Shown piece after piece: positions 1 through 9,570 of a DNA stretch of 64,000 bases (positions within the stretch are counted from its first letter, which is position 1; every line of letters begins with the position of its first letter). The position numbers and the translations under genes were made by a program. The notes beneath the pieces were generated by a model. It did not search any database and had not been told where the DNA came from. It saw nothing but the letters and a program-made list of their open reading frames with translations. Source of the stretch: Owenia fusiformis (lineage: Eukaryota > Annelida > Polychaeta > Sabellida > Oweniidae); assembly GCA_903813345.2 (NCBI GenBank), contig CAIIXF020000009.1, positions 4,449,530 through 4,513,529 of the forward strand, in the 5' to 3' direction.

Positions 1-956
1 AAAAGAGGAAAAAACAAATGTCTTGGTTTTTTACAGTTGTTCGCATCTGTCTATGAATTGCATTTATAAGGATAGAAAAAACAAGACAATACCCTATTAT
101 TAAAATTTCCATATAGGGTGTGTGATATATATCTTGTGTGGCTAAAGTTCTGTCAAAATTATTCTAAATTGGAAATTAGATCTATTACAAGACAATATTA
201 TTAAGTATCATTTTTTATGTTAGTTTGAACTGTTTTGAAATGAATCAAAGCAATTTTAATTGGTATCAAAATGTAATCGGTAAGCAGCTAATCAAATCTC
301 TATGAAATAGAATAATTCTTAAAATAAAAACAAATAGCGATTGTTAGAAAGGCTACCATTTTCAATCGTTTGAAAAAGAGCTTCATTTATTTATGGTAAC
401 ATTTACAGTTTACCAATTAAAGAAACTAGGTTCCTACTGGACAGTAAAAGGGTCGGTTATAGTCCTATCAGAGTTCGATGATTTTTGAAGAACGCCATCT
501 ATCTACTGAAGACAAACACAGCTGAATGTTATTCTGATACCCATCACATCTTCCCTCAGCGAGAAACTAATAGAAGGCCATGCTTTCTCATGATGGCTGA
601 ATGTGGTTTGGGATATTTGCGGGCAAGTTTAAAGAAGCTCGATGCCTTATGCAACCATACGGCGGACGTATCTTCCCCAAAATCGAGAGAAATAAGGATA
701 AGCAGTATGATGTCGATTTTCTATCCCAGGTTTTCTATATCGATTTTGTGAAACTGCGGCCGCCATACGACCTCCTTAGAGTAAATGTGTCTCAGGCTAA
801 CTTATACCAACATTTCAAAAACTATAACTTGTGTACCATCGATAGAACTGATACAAAACTGCTCGTTGTAAGTTGCAAGAAAATGATGACCCATGCATAC
901 CCGGGAGATATCCCCGCCATATTGATATATTGGCTATGACCGCGTGCCGCAAAAGT
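1..956. other. no supported gene; weak ORFs only
   Basis: AT-rich sequence without recognisable motifs. Two overlapping open frames of 88 and 112 codons (485-751 and 601-939, plus strand) exist. Neither shows a domain, splice context or family resemblance that I can name, and both are short enough to be chance. I see no RNA gene or repeat here. Confidence 0.4.
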
Positions 957-1200
957 AATGGGTCACTTTTTCACCGAGAAATCCATTTTGATGAAAAAAT
1001 CCCTCGAACTGGGTCTACTTTTTGAAAATCCTAAAACTGGATGTTGTTTTTGAAAAAATCGCAGGAACTGGGTCTTGTTTTTTATGGATTGCCTAAGGTG
1101 TGTCTACTTATGAAAGAAAAACCTTAGAAGTGGGTCAATTTTTAGAGAAAAAATCCCTAGATATGGGTAGATATTTTGAATCTCAGCAACATCCCCCCTG
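957..1200. repeat. diverged short direct repeats
   Basis: The phrase 'aaaaatccc..gaactgggtctactttt' recurs about every 50 bases in decayed form (starting near 985, 1050, 1110 and 1150). It looks like an old degenerate tandem array or interspersed repeat. A run of C (about 1220-1240) follows. Confidence 0.5.
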
Positions 1201-1278
1201 TACAAAAAGTTGACCAGTGCCCCCCCCCCCCCCCCCCCCCGGCATGCATGCCCCGTAACTAGAACTTGAACTTGTCGT

Positions 1279-1306
1279 GGTTACTGGTTACTGGTTACTG
1301 GTTACT
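1279..1306. repeat. (GGTTACT)4 microsatellite
   Basis: Four perfect head-to-tail copies of the 7-mer GGTTACT. No function can be inferred. Confidence 0.9.
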
Positions 1307-1366
1307 TTAATACTCTCATATAAGCCTCGTATAAGTTTGGTAAGTATTAATCACCTGCCAGTCATC

Positions 1367-1438
1367 TCCCATATGGTCTAGTGGTTAGGATCCGGCGCTC
1401 TCACCGCCGTGGCCCGGGTTCGATTCCCGGTGTGGGAA
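1367..1438 (+). tRNA. tRNA-Glu (CTC)
   Basis: This is a 72-base cloverleaf. The acceptor arm TCCCATA pairs with TGTGGGA with one G-U. The A-box is TGGTCTAGTGG, and the anticodon loop in GCGCTCTCACCGC gives anticodon CTC. The B-box is GGTTCGATTCC. A TTTT run at 1447-1450 fits a Pol III terminator. It is identical over its full length to the minus-strand copy at 5818-5889, and close to the standard eukaryotic cytosolic tRNA-Glu. Confidence 0.96.
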
Positions 1439-1539
1439 CTGCTTACTTTTATGATCTGCTTAGGTTTCAGCACACAAAGCGGTACAAGGTACTGTATACT
1501 ATCGATACTCGTGCAAACCTAACATTCCCGAAGTGATTC

Positions 1540-1886
1540 TTATATTTTCTATCGTTTTGAAGTATGAATGAGATTGAAAATAATTTTCTGATCATTTTGT
1601 TAGCAGTTGCTGAAATAGAACGAGGTTAGATTCTGAGTGTAAAGTAGTAGCCAATAGAAAAGTAGTATTTTGAACAAAGGGTAGTATGAAACTAATGCCT
1701 GGGTCACATATGTTCCGATTCATCGGCCGGCGCCCGGCCGATTGAGTGTTTTGTTCAATATTGTATTCAATTTTGAACAAAATACTCAATCGGCCGGGCG
1801 CCGTAGTGAAAATCGGAGCAAATGTGACCAAGGCATTAGGTAGTCATTCTCGGCTTTTTGCCTACACGAGTAACACCTAAATTTCA
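1540..1886 (+). repeat. split direct repeat A1 (with MITE insert)
   Basis: Left terminal repeat of the recombinase element, equal to A2 at 3716-3919 except for a near-140-bp insertion after 1695 and very few substitutions. It forms the left end of the element; gag begins 30 bp after it. Confidence 0.88.
1696..1835. mobile_element. PIF/Harbinger-like MITE inside repeat A1
   Basis: This 140-bp insertion is absent from the A2 copy. Its ends are inverted: TGCCTGGGTCACAT at the left, and TGCCTTGGTCACAT on the other strand at the right. It is flanked by TAA (1693-1695) and TTA (1836-1838), a 3-bp TWA-type duplication with one mismatch, which is the target preference known for PIF/Harbinger. The interior is a palindrome built on CGGCCGGGCGCC and ATTTTGTTC segments. 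A diverged relative lies at 5218-5335. Family assignment rests on the 3-bp site only. Confidence 0.7.
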
Positions 1887-1915
1887 CACGTTTTTAACAA
1901 TATTCACTATCAAAT

Positions 1916-2579
1916 ATGGATATGCAACAGTTAGAACAATTATTGGATAGAAAAATGGACAATCTCAAAAGAGAATTGACGGCGGAAAACAAATCGTTTG
2001 TGAAGAAGCTCAAAAGTGACGAACATTCGTTCAAACACAAGGCGCATCGTGTACAGTATGAGCATAACATGGGCGTGAAAGATTCTATATCAACGGCCAT
2101 GGAGCAGATTAGCAACAACTCGCCAGAAGAAGCAATGGCAACACTAACATCAGGTATGTCAGCTATAGATCATAGAAACAAGCTAATTAAAATCGCCGAT
2201 GATAGCGAAACAGGCTGGGCAGCCGTAGAAGAGTATGAAAAGAAAGCCATCGCAAGTGATAGCGATGATGATAAAAAGATTAGAAGGGCTCAATCAATTT
2301 CATTTAGAAATGTTTCCAAAAAACGTAGAAATAGATTAAACCAAAAAAAGGTCAAGTTTCAGAGGCAGCACCGACTCAAGACAACCAGAAGAAGGCACCA
2401 GCAGCGGTCAGCAAGCCAAATACAGCAAAACCAGTGGCAATGGTCAGCAAAACCAAAGGAGTGGACGTTCACGAGAGAACGATATCTGCCGTGCCTGCGG
2501 AGGCAAAGGTCACTGGGCCTACGAGTGTTATTCCACATACATGGAAAAACAGCAGAACACTAGCCAAGGAAAGCAGTAA
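1916..2579 (+). pseudogene. gag-like protein of the YR element, frameshifted
   Basis: The frame starting at 1916 (MDMQQLEQLL...) has a coiled, lysine-rich N-terminus and the block GWAAVEEYEKK, followed by an acidic stretch, typical of DIRS/Ngaro capsid-like proteins. This frame runs to 2563 but loses sense after about 2345. In the +1-shifted frame after an A-run near 2341-2348, the protein continues with serine/glutamine-rich sequence and a CCHC zinc knuckle (CRACGGKGHWAYEC, 2487-2528), ending at TAA 2577-2579. The sequence therefore shows a one-base indel in a homopolymer, or a programmed slippage site, or a sequencing error. Such knuckles bind nucleic acid in retroelement particles. It overlaps the recombinase frame from 2434. 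Confidence 0.75.
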
Positions 2580-3609
2580 GAAGGGTGTATTCGACGAAAT
2601 AACGAAGACAGAACAATGGTCAGAATTACAAAAGGACATTACAGAACCAAAGCTTCAAATCCTCTTCGATGAACTGCCACGCCAACTATTAAAGTCCAAG
2701 GAGGATTCTACGGTCAGATCTTATACTGCTAATTTCAGTAATTTTAAAAAATGGTGTAACACATTTGAAAATGTAAAATATTTACCAGCAAAAACTATTC
2801 ACGTAGCATTGTATTTACTCAGCTTAATTCAAAATGCAGTGACAGTTAGTATAGTGAACAATGCAAAATACGCCATAGCATGGGCACATGAAACGGCATG
2901 TTTACCAAATCCATGCGATAACATAATGATAAATAAACTAATAGAATCAGCTAAAAGATCTCTTGGTCAAGGGACAGTCAAAAAACAACCAATTACTCCA
3001 GAAATGTTAGAAAAAATTGTAGACAATTCGGACAATTCATACATTAACCTTAAATCATTAAGAACAATTACATTCATGATATTAGCGTATGCAGGTTTCT
3101 TCAGATATGATGACATTTCTAGGCTAAGATCAAAGGACATACAATTCAAACAAACACATATAGATATATTTGTAGAAAAATCTAAGACAGATGTATATAG
3201 AAACGGTAACAGTGTTATTATTGCAAAAACTTGTAACAAGCTCTGTCCATATACATGGTTACAAAGGTATTTTGAAATGGCAAAAATCAAACAAGATTCA
3301 GAAGAATATATATTTAGAGCATTGACATGCAAGTCAAATGGTTATGTTCTTAGAAACACAAACTCAAAACTGAGCTATTCGGCTTGCAGGGCTATGGTAA
3401 TAAATGCCATCAAAAACATAGGTTTTGACTCGGAAAAGTTTGGTACTCATAGTTTGAGAGCTGGAGGTGCTACGGCAGCCGCAAGGTTTGGTATACCTGA
3501 TAGAGTATTCAAGTCACATGGTCGATGGAAATCAGAATGTGCAAAAGACGGATATGTAGAAAGTCATTTAAAAGAAAGAATGTCAGTAACTTTAAACTTA
3601 GGGATTTAA
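2434..3609 (+). CDS. tyrosine recombinase of Ngaro/DIRS-type element
   Basis: The open frame is 391 codons. The first 70 or so residues overlap gag and may not be translated as such; the recognisable recombinase begins around residue 60 (VFDEITKTEQW). The N-terminal core-binding half is followed by a catalytic domain. Visible catalytic residues are an arginine in AGFFRYDDISRLR (about R224), the HSLRAGGAT box (H339, R342), HGRW (H362) and the nucleophile in KDGYV (Y374). Enzymes of this family cut and rejoin DNA through a covalent phosphotyrosine, and in DIRS-order elements they integrate the circular cDNA. No in-frame stop is present, so the frame is potentially functional. An autonomous relative would carry RT/RNase H upstream, which is missing here. 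Confidence 0.88.
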   Translation: MAMVSKTKGVDVHERTISAVPAEAKVTGPTSVIPHTWKNSRTLAKESSKKGVFDEITKTEQWSELQKDITEPKLQILFDELPRQLLKSKEDSTVRSYTANFSNFKKWCNTFENVKYLPAKTIHVALYLLSLIQNAVTVSIVNNAKYAIAWAHETACLPNPCDNIMINKLIESAKRSLGQGTVKKQPITPEMLEKIVDNSDNSYINLKSLRTITFMILAYAGFFRYDDISRLRSKDIQFKQTHIDIFVEKSKTDVYRNGNSVIIAKTCNKLCPYTWLQRYFEMAKIKQDSEEYIFRALTCKSNGYVLRNTNSKLSYSACRAMVINAIKNIGFDSEKFGTHSLRAGGATAAARFGIPDRVFKSHGRWKSECAKDGYVESHLKERMSVTLNLGI

Positions 3610-3636
3610 TCACATATACATCAGCATACTTTTAAT

Positions 3637-3715
3637 TCTCGGCATACGCAGCCATTGCTAAATAAATCATTATTTTGTTCAGTTTGTAAGAGCAAGTGCG
3701 GGGAATGATAAGAAA
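3637..3715 (+). repeat. split direct repeat B1
   Basis: A 79-bp repeat beginning TCTCGGCATACGCAGCC. It is identical to B2 at 4547-4625 and directly abuts A2. The B1-A2 junction is the internal template arrangement described for Ngaro/PAT elements. Confidence 0.9.
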
Positions 3716-3919
3716 TTATATTTTCTATCGTTTTGAAGTATGAATGAGATTGAAAATAATTTTCTGATCATTTTGTTAGCAGTTGCTGAAATAGAACGGG
3801 GTTAGATTCTGAGTGTAAAGTAGTAGCCAATAGAAAAGTAGTATTTTGAACAAAGGGTAGTATGAAACTAAGGTAGTCATTCTCGGCTTTTTGCCTACAC
3901 GAGTAACACCTAAATTTCA
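3716..3919 (+). repeat. split direct repeat A2
   Basis: A 204-bp copy of the left terminal repeat, from TTATATTTTCTATCG to CACCTAAATTTCA, without the MITE present in A1. Confidence 0.9.
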
Positions 3920-4036
3920 GCCACAAAAATTGTACAATAGTTAAAATTAATAAAGATGTTATACATTTTAAAATAGAATATACGAAATGGCTCTTATATC
4001 ATAAAATAACACGTTTATAGTTTATTTTCAGAGAAC

Positions 4037-4262
4037 ATGGCCTTCAGGGGCAGCACAAAGAACAAACCATTCTGGACAGTAATGCCTTATGGGTTATAGA
4101 AAAAGCCTTCTGGGGCTGTATCAGATGAAGCCTTCTGGGGCCGAGCCTTCTTGGACTGTATTATAAAGCCTTCTGGGGCTGAGCCTTCTGGGGCTGTATC
4201 AGATGAAGCCTTCTGGGGCTGAGCCTTCTGGGGCTGTATCATACGAAGCCTTCTGGGGCTGC
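4037..4262 (+). repeat. short tandem repeats between A2 and B2
   Basis: About eight variants of AGCCTTCTGGGGCTG, alternately spaced by GTATCAGATGA or directly joined. They lie inside the recombinase element. The array has diverged at its left end (GGCCTTCAGGGGCAG). It might be a cis-acting or structural segment of the element; this is inference only. Confidence 0.75.
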
Positions 4263-4546
4263 ACCAATGAACATTATTCAGGTTTTAACGGGAGTTAAAG
4301 TTGACACCCCGGGTTAACACGTCTTTCTGCCAAGTTCTAAATCCCACGCTCTGTTTTACAGAGTGACTCTGCTTCATTCAGGCGGGTGAACCACCTGCAT
4401 GTTTCCCTATAAAGGGTTTTTTCAGGTTGGTAGGCCGAAGTTGAGTCAGAGGCATTTCAGACGTTAACACGGTCTCTGGGACCACATAGCTAACCACGAT
4501 ATAACCAGAATTTCATTGTACCCACATAGACATCAATAAACGTTAC

Positions 4547-4625
4547 TCTCGGCATACGCAGCCATTGCTAAATAAATCATTATTTTGTTCAGTTTGTAAG
4601 AGCAAGTGCGGGGAATGATAAGAAA
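4547..4625 (+). repeat. split direct repeat B2 (right end of element)
   Basis: Identical to B1 over 79 bp; marks the right terminus of the recombinase element at ...GATAAGAAA. Confidence 0.9.
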
Positions 4626-5427
4626 GTCAATTTTTTAACGACTGTCTTGTCATGTATCATTTCTCTAAGTTGTTGGCAACAAAAAAGGGAAACGGATCCG
4701 TCGGTATAAGTATGAAAAGTGACCAAGGACTTTCATGATCAATATGACATAAATCATTCTGACATAGTGTTCAGGGGCATTCTTTATGTTATTTAGGTCA
4801 CTGTTGCCTCCTAAAGTCAGGACACATCTTAGAATGGACATCCTTGCCGCGTTGAAAATCATCATTTATAAATCAAAAAATGTGAGTATATGATAACGAA
4901 CGTAGAAAAGTACAATGGACCTTGACTTTTGACTTGCAAAAGTAGGTCAAACTTTCCAAAGCTCAAATTTTTGTTTTTAATTTTACATTGGCTCTCTTGA
5001 TTTAACATTGGGATATCATCTTGTATCGACATTCGAAATTTTTAAATGACCTAGAGGTCATGCTCTTTTTAACCTTGGTGACATCCTTGCCATGGCATAT
5101 TCCCGGGGGCATATTCTAGGCATGTCACTGATTCTCCTTGAGGCATTATTCAATACAGTAATGTTATTAATCCACTTTATATAATACTTATACTTATATA
5201 GTATGCCACAGGCCCTGTGCCTAGGTCAGAATTGCTCGATTGAATATTTTGTTCAAAACTGAATACAATTTTGAACAAAGTGCTGAATACTCAATCGGCC
5301 GGGTAGGGCGCAGGACGATGAATCTGGGCACGGCATCCTCGGCCTCACACATAAAATGACGAATCCTTTCAAAAATATTGGGTCAAAATATGGGTGGAAC
5401 CTATCTGAAGCCTAAAGCTCTCATACT
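4626..5427. other. no gene; contains one MITE relative
   Basis: AT-rich sequence with no supported ORF. The segment 5218-5335 starts TGCCTAGGTCA and ends GGGCACGGCA, and has the same palindromic core (ATTTTGTTC, ACTCAATCGGCCGGG) as the MITE at 1696-1835. It is a diverged family member without a clear target duplication. Confidence 0.6.
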
Positions 5428-5500
5428 GGGCTCGTGGCGCAATGGACAACGCGTCTGCCTACGGAGCAGAAGATTCCAGGTTCGAGTCCTGGCGAGCTCA
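5428..5500 (+). tRNA. tRNA-Arg (ACG)
   Basis: This is a 73-base cloverleaf. The acceptor GGGCTCG pairs with CGAGCTC with one G-U. The A-box is TGGCGCAATGG, and the anticodon stem TCTGC/GCAGA closes the loop CTACGGA, giving anticodon ACG. The B-box is GGTTCGAGTCC. A TTTT run at 5504-5507 can terminate Pol III. It closely resembles animal cytosolic tRNA-Arg(ACG). Confidence 0.95.
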
Positions 5501-5817
5501 TTATTTTGCAAGTACCAAAAAATGTTTTTTTCTGTTTGGAGTTTTTGTTAACATACACAACCTCACGGGGGGTCTATCCCCGCTGACATCGCGAGCAATG
5601 ATCCCATGTTAGATTAACAGGTTAAAATAACTGGACTTAGTAGATATATAATGATCTTATTGTACAACTTTCTTGTATCTTTTAAAAAAAGCTAATGAAG
5701 AAAGAGAAAGGGTGAACATCAAATATGTAATTTGGGGAAATTGACCAGCATGTGAAAATATCAAAAGATCAGTTATCTTTTTAATAAGTAATAATATAAA
5801 GATGACAAAAATAGCAG

Positions 5818-5889
5818 TTCCCACACCGGGAATCGAACCCGGGCCACGGCGGTGAGAGCGCCGGATCCTAACCACTAGACCATATGGGA
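5818..5889 (-). tRNA. tRNA-Glu (CTC)
   Basis: The reverse strand is base-for-base the same 72-nt tRNA-Glu(CTC) as at 1367-1438, followed on its strand by a TTTTT run. The flanking sequence differs from the other copy, so only the gene itself is conserved. The pair face each other across the recombinase element and tRNA-Arg. Confidence 0.96.
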
Positions 5890-8399
5890 GTTAGCTGTTC
5901 ACTACGGTTCACATACCAAATTCATATGTAGTAAGTTATGCGTATTACTTACCTAAACTTACCTATTAATTACCTATCTTCTATCGCTTGCGCGGAAAAA
6001 AGCTTTGGGCTCCTCAAGCCCCCTCAAACAAAAAAAACGGCCCTTTTCTGCATAATATTAGGCCTTGGATTAAAAGGTAAAGCCAAAAGAAACCCAACTA
6101 AACGAGACCCTAATGAATTTTAGGCCAGATTTATTCCGGGCCCATCCTAAGGGAGAGGGGGCTGGTGATAATTGAACTAATCTAACATATTTGTTTCACA
6201 AAACGTAATAAAAAAAGTTATAAACAAAGACGAAGCTCTCTTTTAGGAAACAAAGTCGAACGAATGTGAAGAGTGTATCCAATTGAAAAGATGCACACAC
6301 GTTCAAGTTTATGTAGGTCTAAAAGTGCAATGGAAGACCTGTCGATAATTTTGTACCCTGTTACACTATGGACCCCATGAAAATGCCATATTGCGTATAA
6401 CGGCTTCATCTGCGGCCCGGGATCTGCGGGTTTATTGATATCACATTACGTGTTTTTTAAGATTTTATTTTTCTAATTAAGATTAAATATAAAACAACTG
6501 AGAACTCTGTTTCTCTGGTGACGGATTGTCTTACTTTTATGTGGAAACGTTAACTCCAGTAAAAAAATAATCAATTAAAATATATTGCCATGTCAATCCT
6601 ATTAATATTTATGCAAATTGATTGCGTTATTCGTTTGATTGTCCACAAAATAATGCGTTAATTGTTTTATAATCTCCCAATAGCAGGCCACTCTGCATCA
6701 ACGTCAATCAATTTGTTTGTATAACCTCAAAAGCACGGTAGCACATATCCTGCAAGAAAGGTTGAATAAAATGGACAATGAGTAGTTTTTATGTCCAATA
6801 CTTTTCTGGGCGTTTTTTTTTAATTCTTGAAAATTTAGATAGCGATTTTTTGTGAATGAATTCTTATTTGTCTCTGTTCGATGAATCTAGCCTCTTCAAG
6901 AAATGATAGTCAATAACTGTTTAGAAACGATTTTGTCACGGAATATTTGATAATTAAATACTTGATCATCCCGTAGTTTCAGGCTAGTTCAAATAAATTA
7001 TTAAATACGTTAGGTACAAATTGGTGGCATGAAACAAAAGAAGCAAGTGTCATCGCATTTTTAACAATATCAATAAAATGAGGACCATATGAATAGATCC
7101 TATAGGGGTAAAATCAAATAGATGTTAAATGAGAAATATAATAGACAACGTATATCGGAATATAAATAATGTATTTGTCATGTTATGTTTTGTTCTCCGG
7201 ATTGTATTCCCATGGAAACTTTTTTATATTTTCTGAAATTATATTACCATGTGAACAACATACAATACTCATCTATTATTTAAACTTTTGCACCGAATAT
7301 AGCATGACGGACAATTTATTGTAACGATATCATATTAATTTAAGTGCATCATCTTATCCACTTCATTATAAATAGAAATTTTCTAACTTATTGTTATGGT
7401 TAAATTAGTAAATTAAGGTGAATAGTAAAAGTTGTGTGATCTAGAACCGAATAAAATAATTTAACCTAGAAAGCAATAGTGTCACTCGTGCGTCATTAAG
7501 AGCTTATAATAAAGCAATTGATTTTTAAACTTTTGTTTAATTAATCAATCAGTCGTTATTCAACAAACACTTACCTCATAAAGCTGGCATAATCTCTTAA
7601 CCATAGGGGTCAAAGCAATCAACCCTGTTGGACACCATTTTGGAGACTATATGTCTGGCTAGTGGGGAAAACCATATTGTATAAAAACAAAATTAACCAA
7701 TTGCACTCTTGACAGATATTAGGCAATGAGATTGCCCTACGGATGATCAGTTCATCGAGGACTCAAGATTGATCGCTCATCATTTTGGTCAAGACAGAGG
7801 CGTCTCATTGTCTGATACCTGTCGAGATCCAGTTTTCGGTTTGTTTCTGATTTTTACTGACAAGTCCAACGCTTTTGACATTTTAGTTTTTTGTTATGAT
7901 CCTATACCCTGTTGTGTGTATGTTGCTCGAGTTTTAACATTAATTTTTTTATGAAATCACTGAAATCTATATTACTTATTTGTGATTTACAGCGAGTCGC
8001 ATACATTATCATTCACAGTACCATCACACGAGGACCCCACGTCGATACCTAACACATGAAAAGCATCTAAACTCTTACATAAACATTATTTTGTCAAGAA
8101 ATAAAAAGCAAAAGTTTATATGAATTAAAAGTATCAAAGGGTTTCATTTCTTAATCTGTCGGTGCTTATTTAGTAATCTCAAGTTTACTGCCCAACCCTG
8201 GATACGGATACTAGCTAAAACCATAAGCCGAGCTACTGAAAGTTATTTCTACCCTTGTGTAGATCAGAGACTCTGTGTAGATGAACCTATTTCAAAATCT
8301 TGAAAATGGTGGGGTTTCGTTTGCCAAAGCAGAAGAATCGCCTTCCATGTTATATAGTTTAAAAAATTCAAGTTAATTTAAATATCTTCATCATAAACA
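5890..8399. other. no gene recognised
   Basis: AT-rich DNA. A partial copy of a dispersed repeat (GACGAAGCTCTCTTTTA, near 6225-6275) is related to the ends of the element at 47.0-47.8 kb. Otherwise I see no motifs, RNA genes or credible exons. Confidence 0.5.
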
Positions 8400-9570
8400 T
8401 AAACCGTATATTGGATTACACCAGTAGACAAAATGCCTCTGCATAAACAGCGGGTTAACCATAATGTTTTTAATCGTGATAGTACTAATGAAGATTATCT
8501 TATATCTATTGGTCAACCCCGGGTTTTACCACTTATGGCAGACAAAATGTCTCGCGAAACAGCATGTTCGAAAGTGTCATTAGCTTTTTGAAATTGCTGA
8601 TGGTAACTATACATATCATACCATATTTTGGGAAACCCCATGTTTTACCACTTAAGGCAGACAAAATGTCTCCGTGAACAGCAGGTAAAAAAGTATCGTA
8701 CGTATTTTAAAATTCTGATGGTACTTATACATATATGTTGTTGGGAAACCCCAGGTATTACCACTTAAGGCAGACAAAATGTCTCCGAAACAGCAGGTAA
8801 AGGTATCATAAGTTTTTTATAACCCTGAAGGGACTTGGGTATATTATATCATTGGGAAACCCCCGAATCTTACCACTTAAAGCAGACAGGTGTCTCAGTG
8901 AACGGCGGCTAAAAGTGTGGTAGGTTTTGCTTAATCCTGGTGGGTCCTCATTCTGATACTCATAGCATCGTTCTGTTTCACCTGAGGGCTGAGAAGATTT
9001 GAGATATCATGGTTTATCATGATGGTGGGTCCTTATTCAGATAAATATACATTTATTTGGTACCCACAGGTTTTTGATCAAAGTTATACATGTCAAATGT
9101 TAACTCCCCCAGAATTTTCTGAACCCCCTCCCACTTGGCAATACCTCACGCTCAGGCCTAAGGGCAGACAAACCTTGCTTGTATTTGCGAATTCAACTAA
9201 CGGTAGCCGACAGGCGTTTGTTGCATTTGCGAATACAAGCTAAGTATCTTTGAAAACAGCATTCACAAAATGTCCTCAAAACAGCATGTGTTATATTTAT
9301 TGTATTTTTTGATTTCTTATGAATCTAAAAGCGTTTTCAAAATCCTGGAGGCACATATCTGCAACTCATAGTATTAGGTAACCAGCACTATATGATACCC
9401 CAGGATTACTACTCAAGGCAGACATCATATCATCGAAACAGCATGTTAAAAGTAAAGTCTTTGAAAATCCTGATGATACTTATCCAAATCGTAAAACATA
9501 TGATTAAGTTACACCAGGTTTTGCCACTTAAGGCAGACAGGATGTCTCCAAAACAGCAGGAAAGATGTCT
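8400..9570. repeat. ~115-bp degenerate tandem repeat
   Basis: A unit containing ACCACTTAAGGCAGACAAAA, TGTCTCCGAAACAGCAGGTAA and GGGAAACCCCAGG recurs. Clear copies of the ACCACTT box start at 8528, 8647, 8760 and 8873, spaced 119, 113 and 113 bp. Decayed copies lie near 8430, 9411 and 9525. No open frame crosses the array. It is a small diverged satellite-like block. Confidence 0.85.

Larger units (their letters stand above)
1540..4625 (+). mobile_element. Ngaro/DIRS-type YR retroelement lacking RT
   Basis: The element has the split-direct-repeat architecture of Ngaro/PAT-like DIRS-order elements. A1 (1540-1886) is at the left end. B1 (3637-3715) abuts A2 (3716-3919), and B2 (4547-4625) is at the right end. 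B1 and B2 are identical over 79 bp; A1 and A2 match over 204 bp once a 140-bp MITE in A1 is removed. Inside are a gag-like frame (1916-2579, frameshifted) and a tyrosine recombinase (2434-3609). No target-site duplication is visible, as expected for recombinase-mediated integration. The reverse transcriptase/RNase H normally lying between gag and recombinase is absent, so this copy would need an autonomous partner. A 627-bp segment containing a tandem repeat lies between A2 and B2. Class assignment is confident; exact clade is inference. Confidence 0.85.

Noticed and set aside
485-939. Two overlapping ORFs (88 and 112 codons) at the start of the window
   Set aside because: The first begins with a non-ATG codon. 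Neither has a recognisable domain or splice signals, and both are short enough for chance.
2434-3609. Recombinase considered as a Crypton
   Set aside because: Cryptons lack terminal split direct repeats and gag; the A1-B1-A2-B2 layout and zinc knuckle fit the DIRS/Ngaro order instead.
8400-9570. Regular direct repeats considered as a CRISPR array
   Set aside because: Units are 113-119 bp, diverged throughout with no constant-repeat/variable-spacer pattern, and the sequence is eukaryotic.
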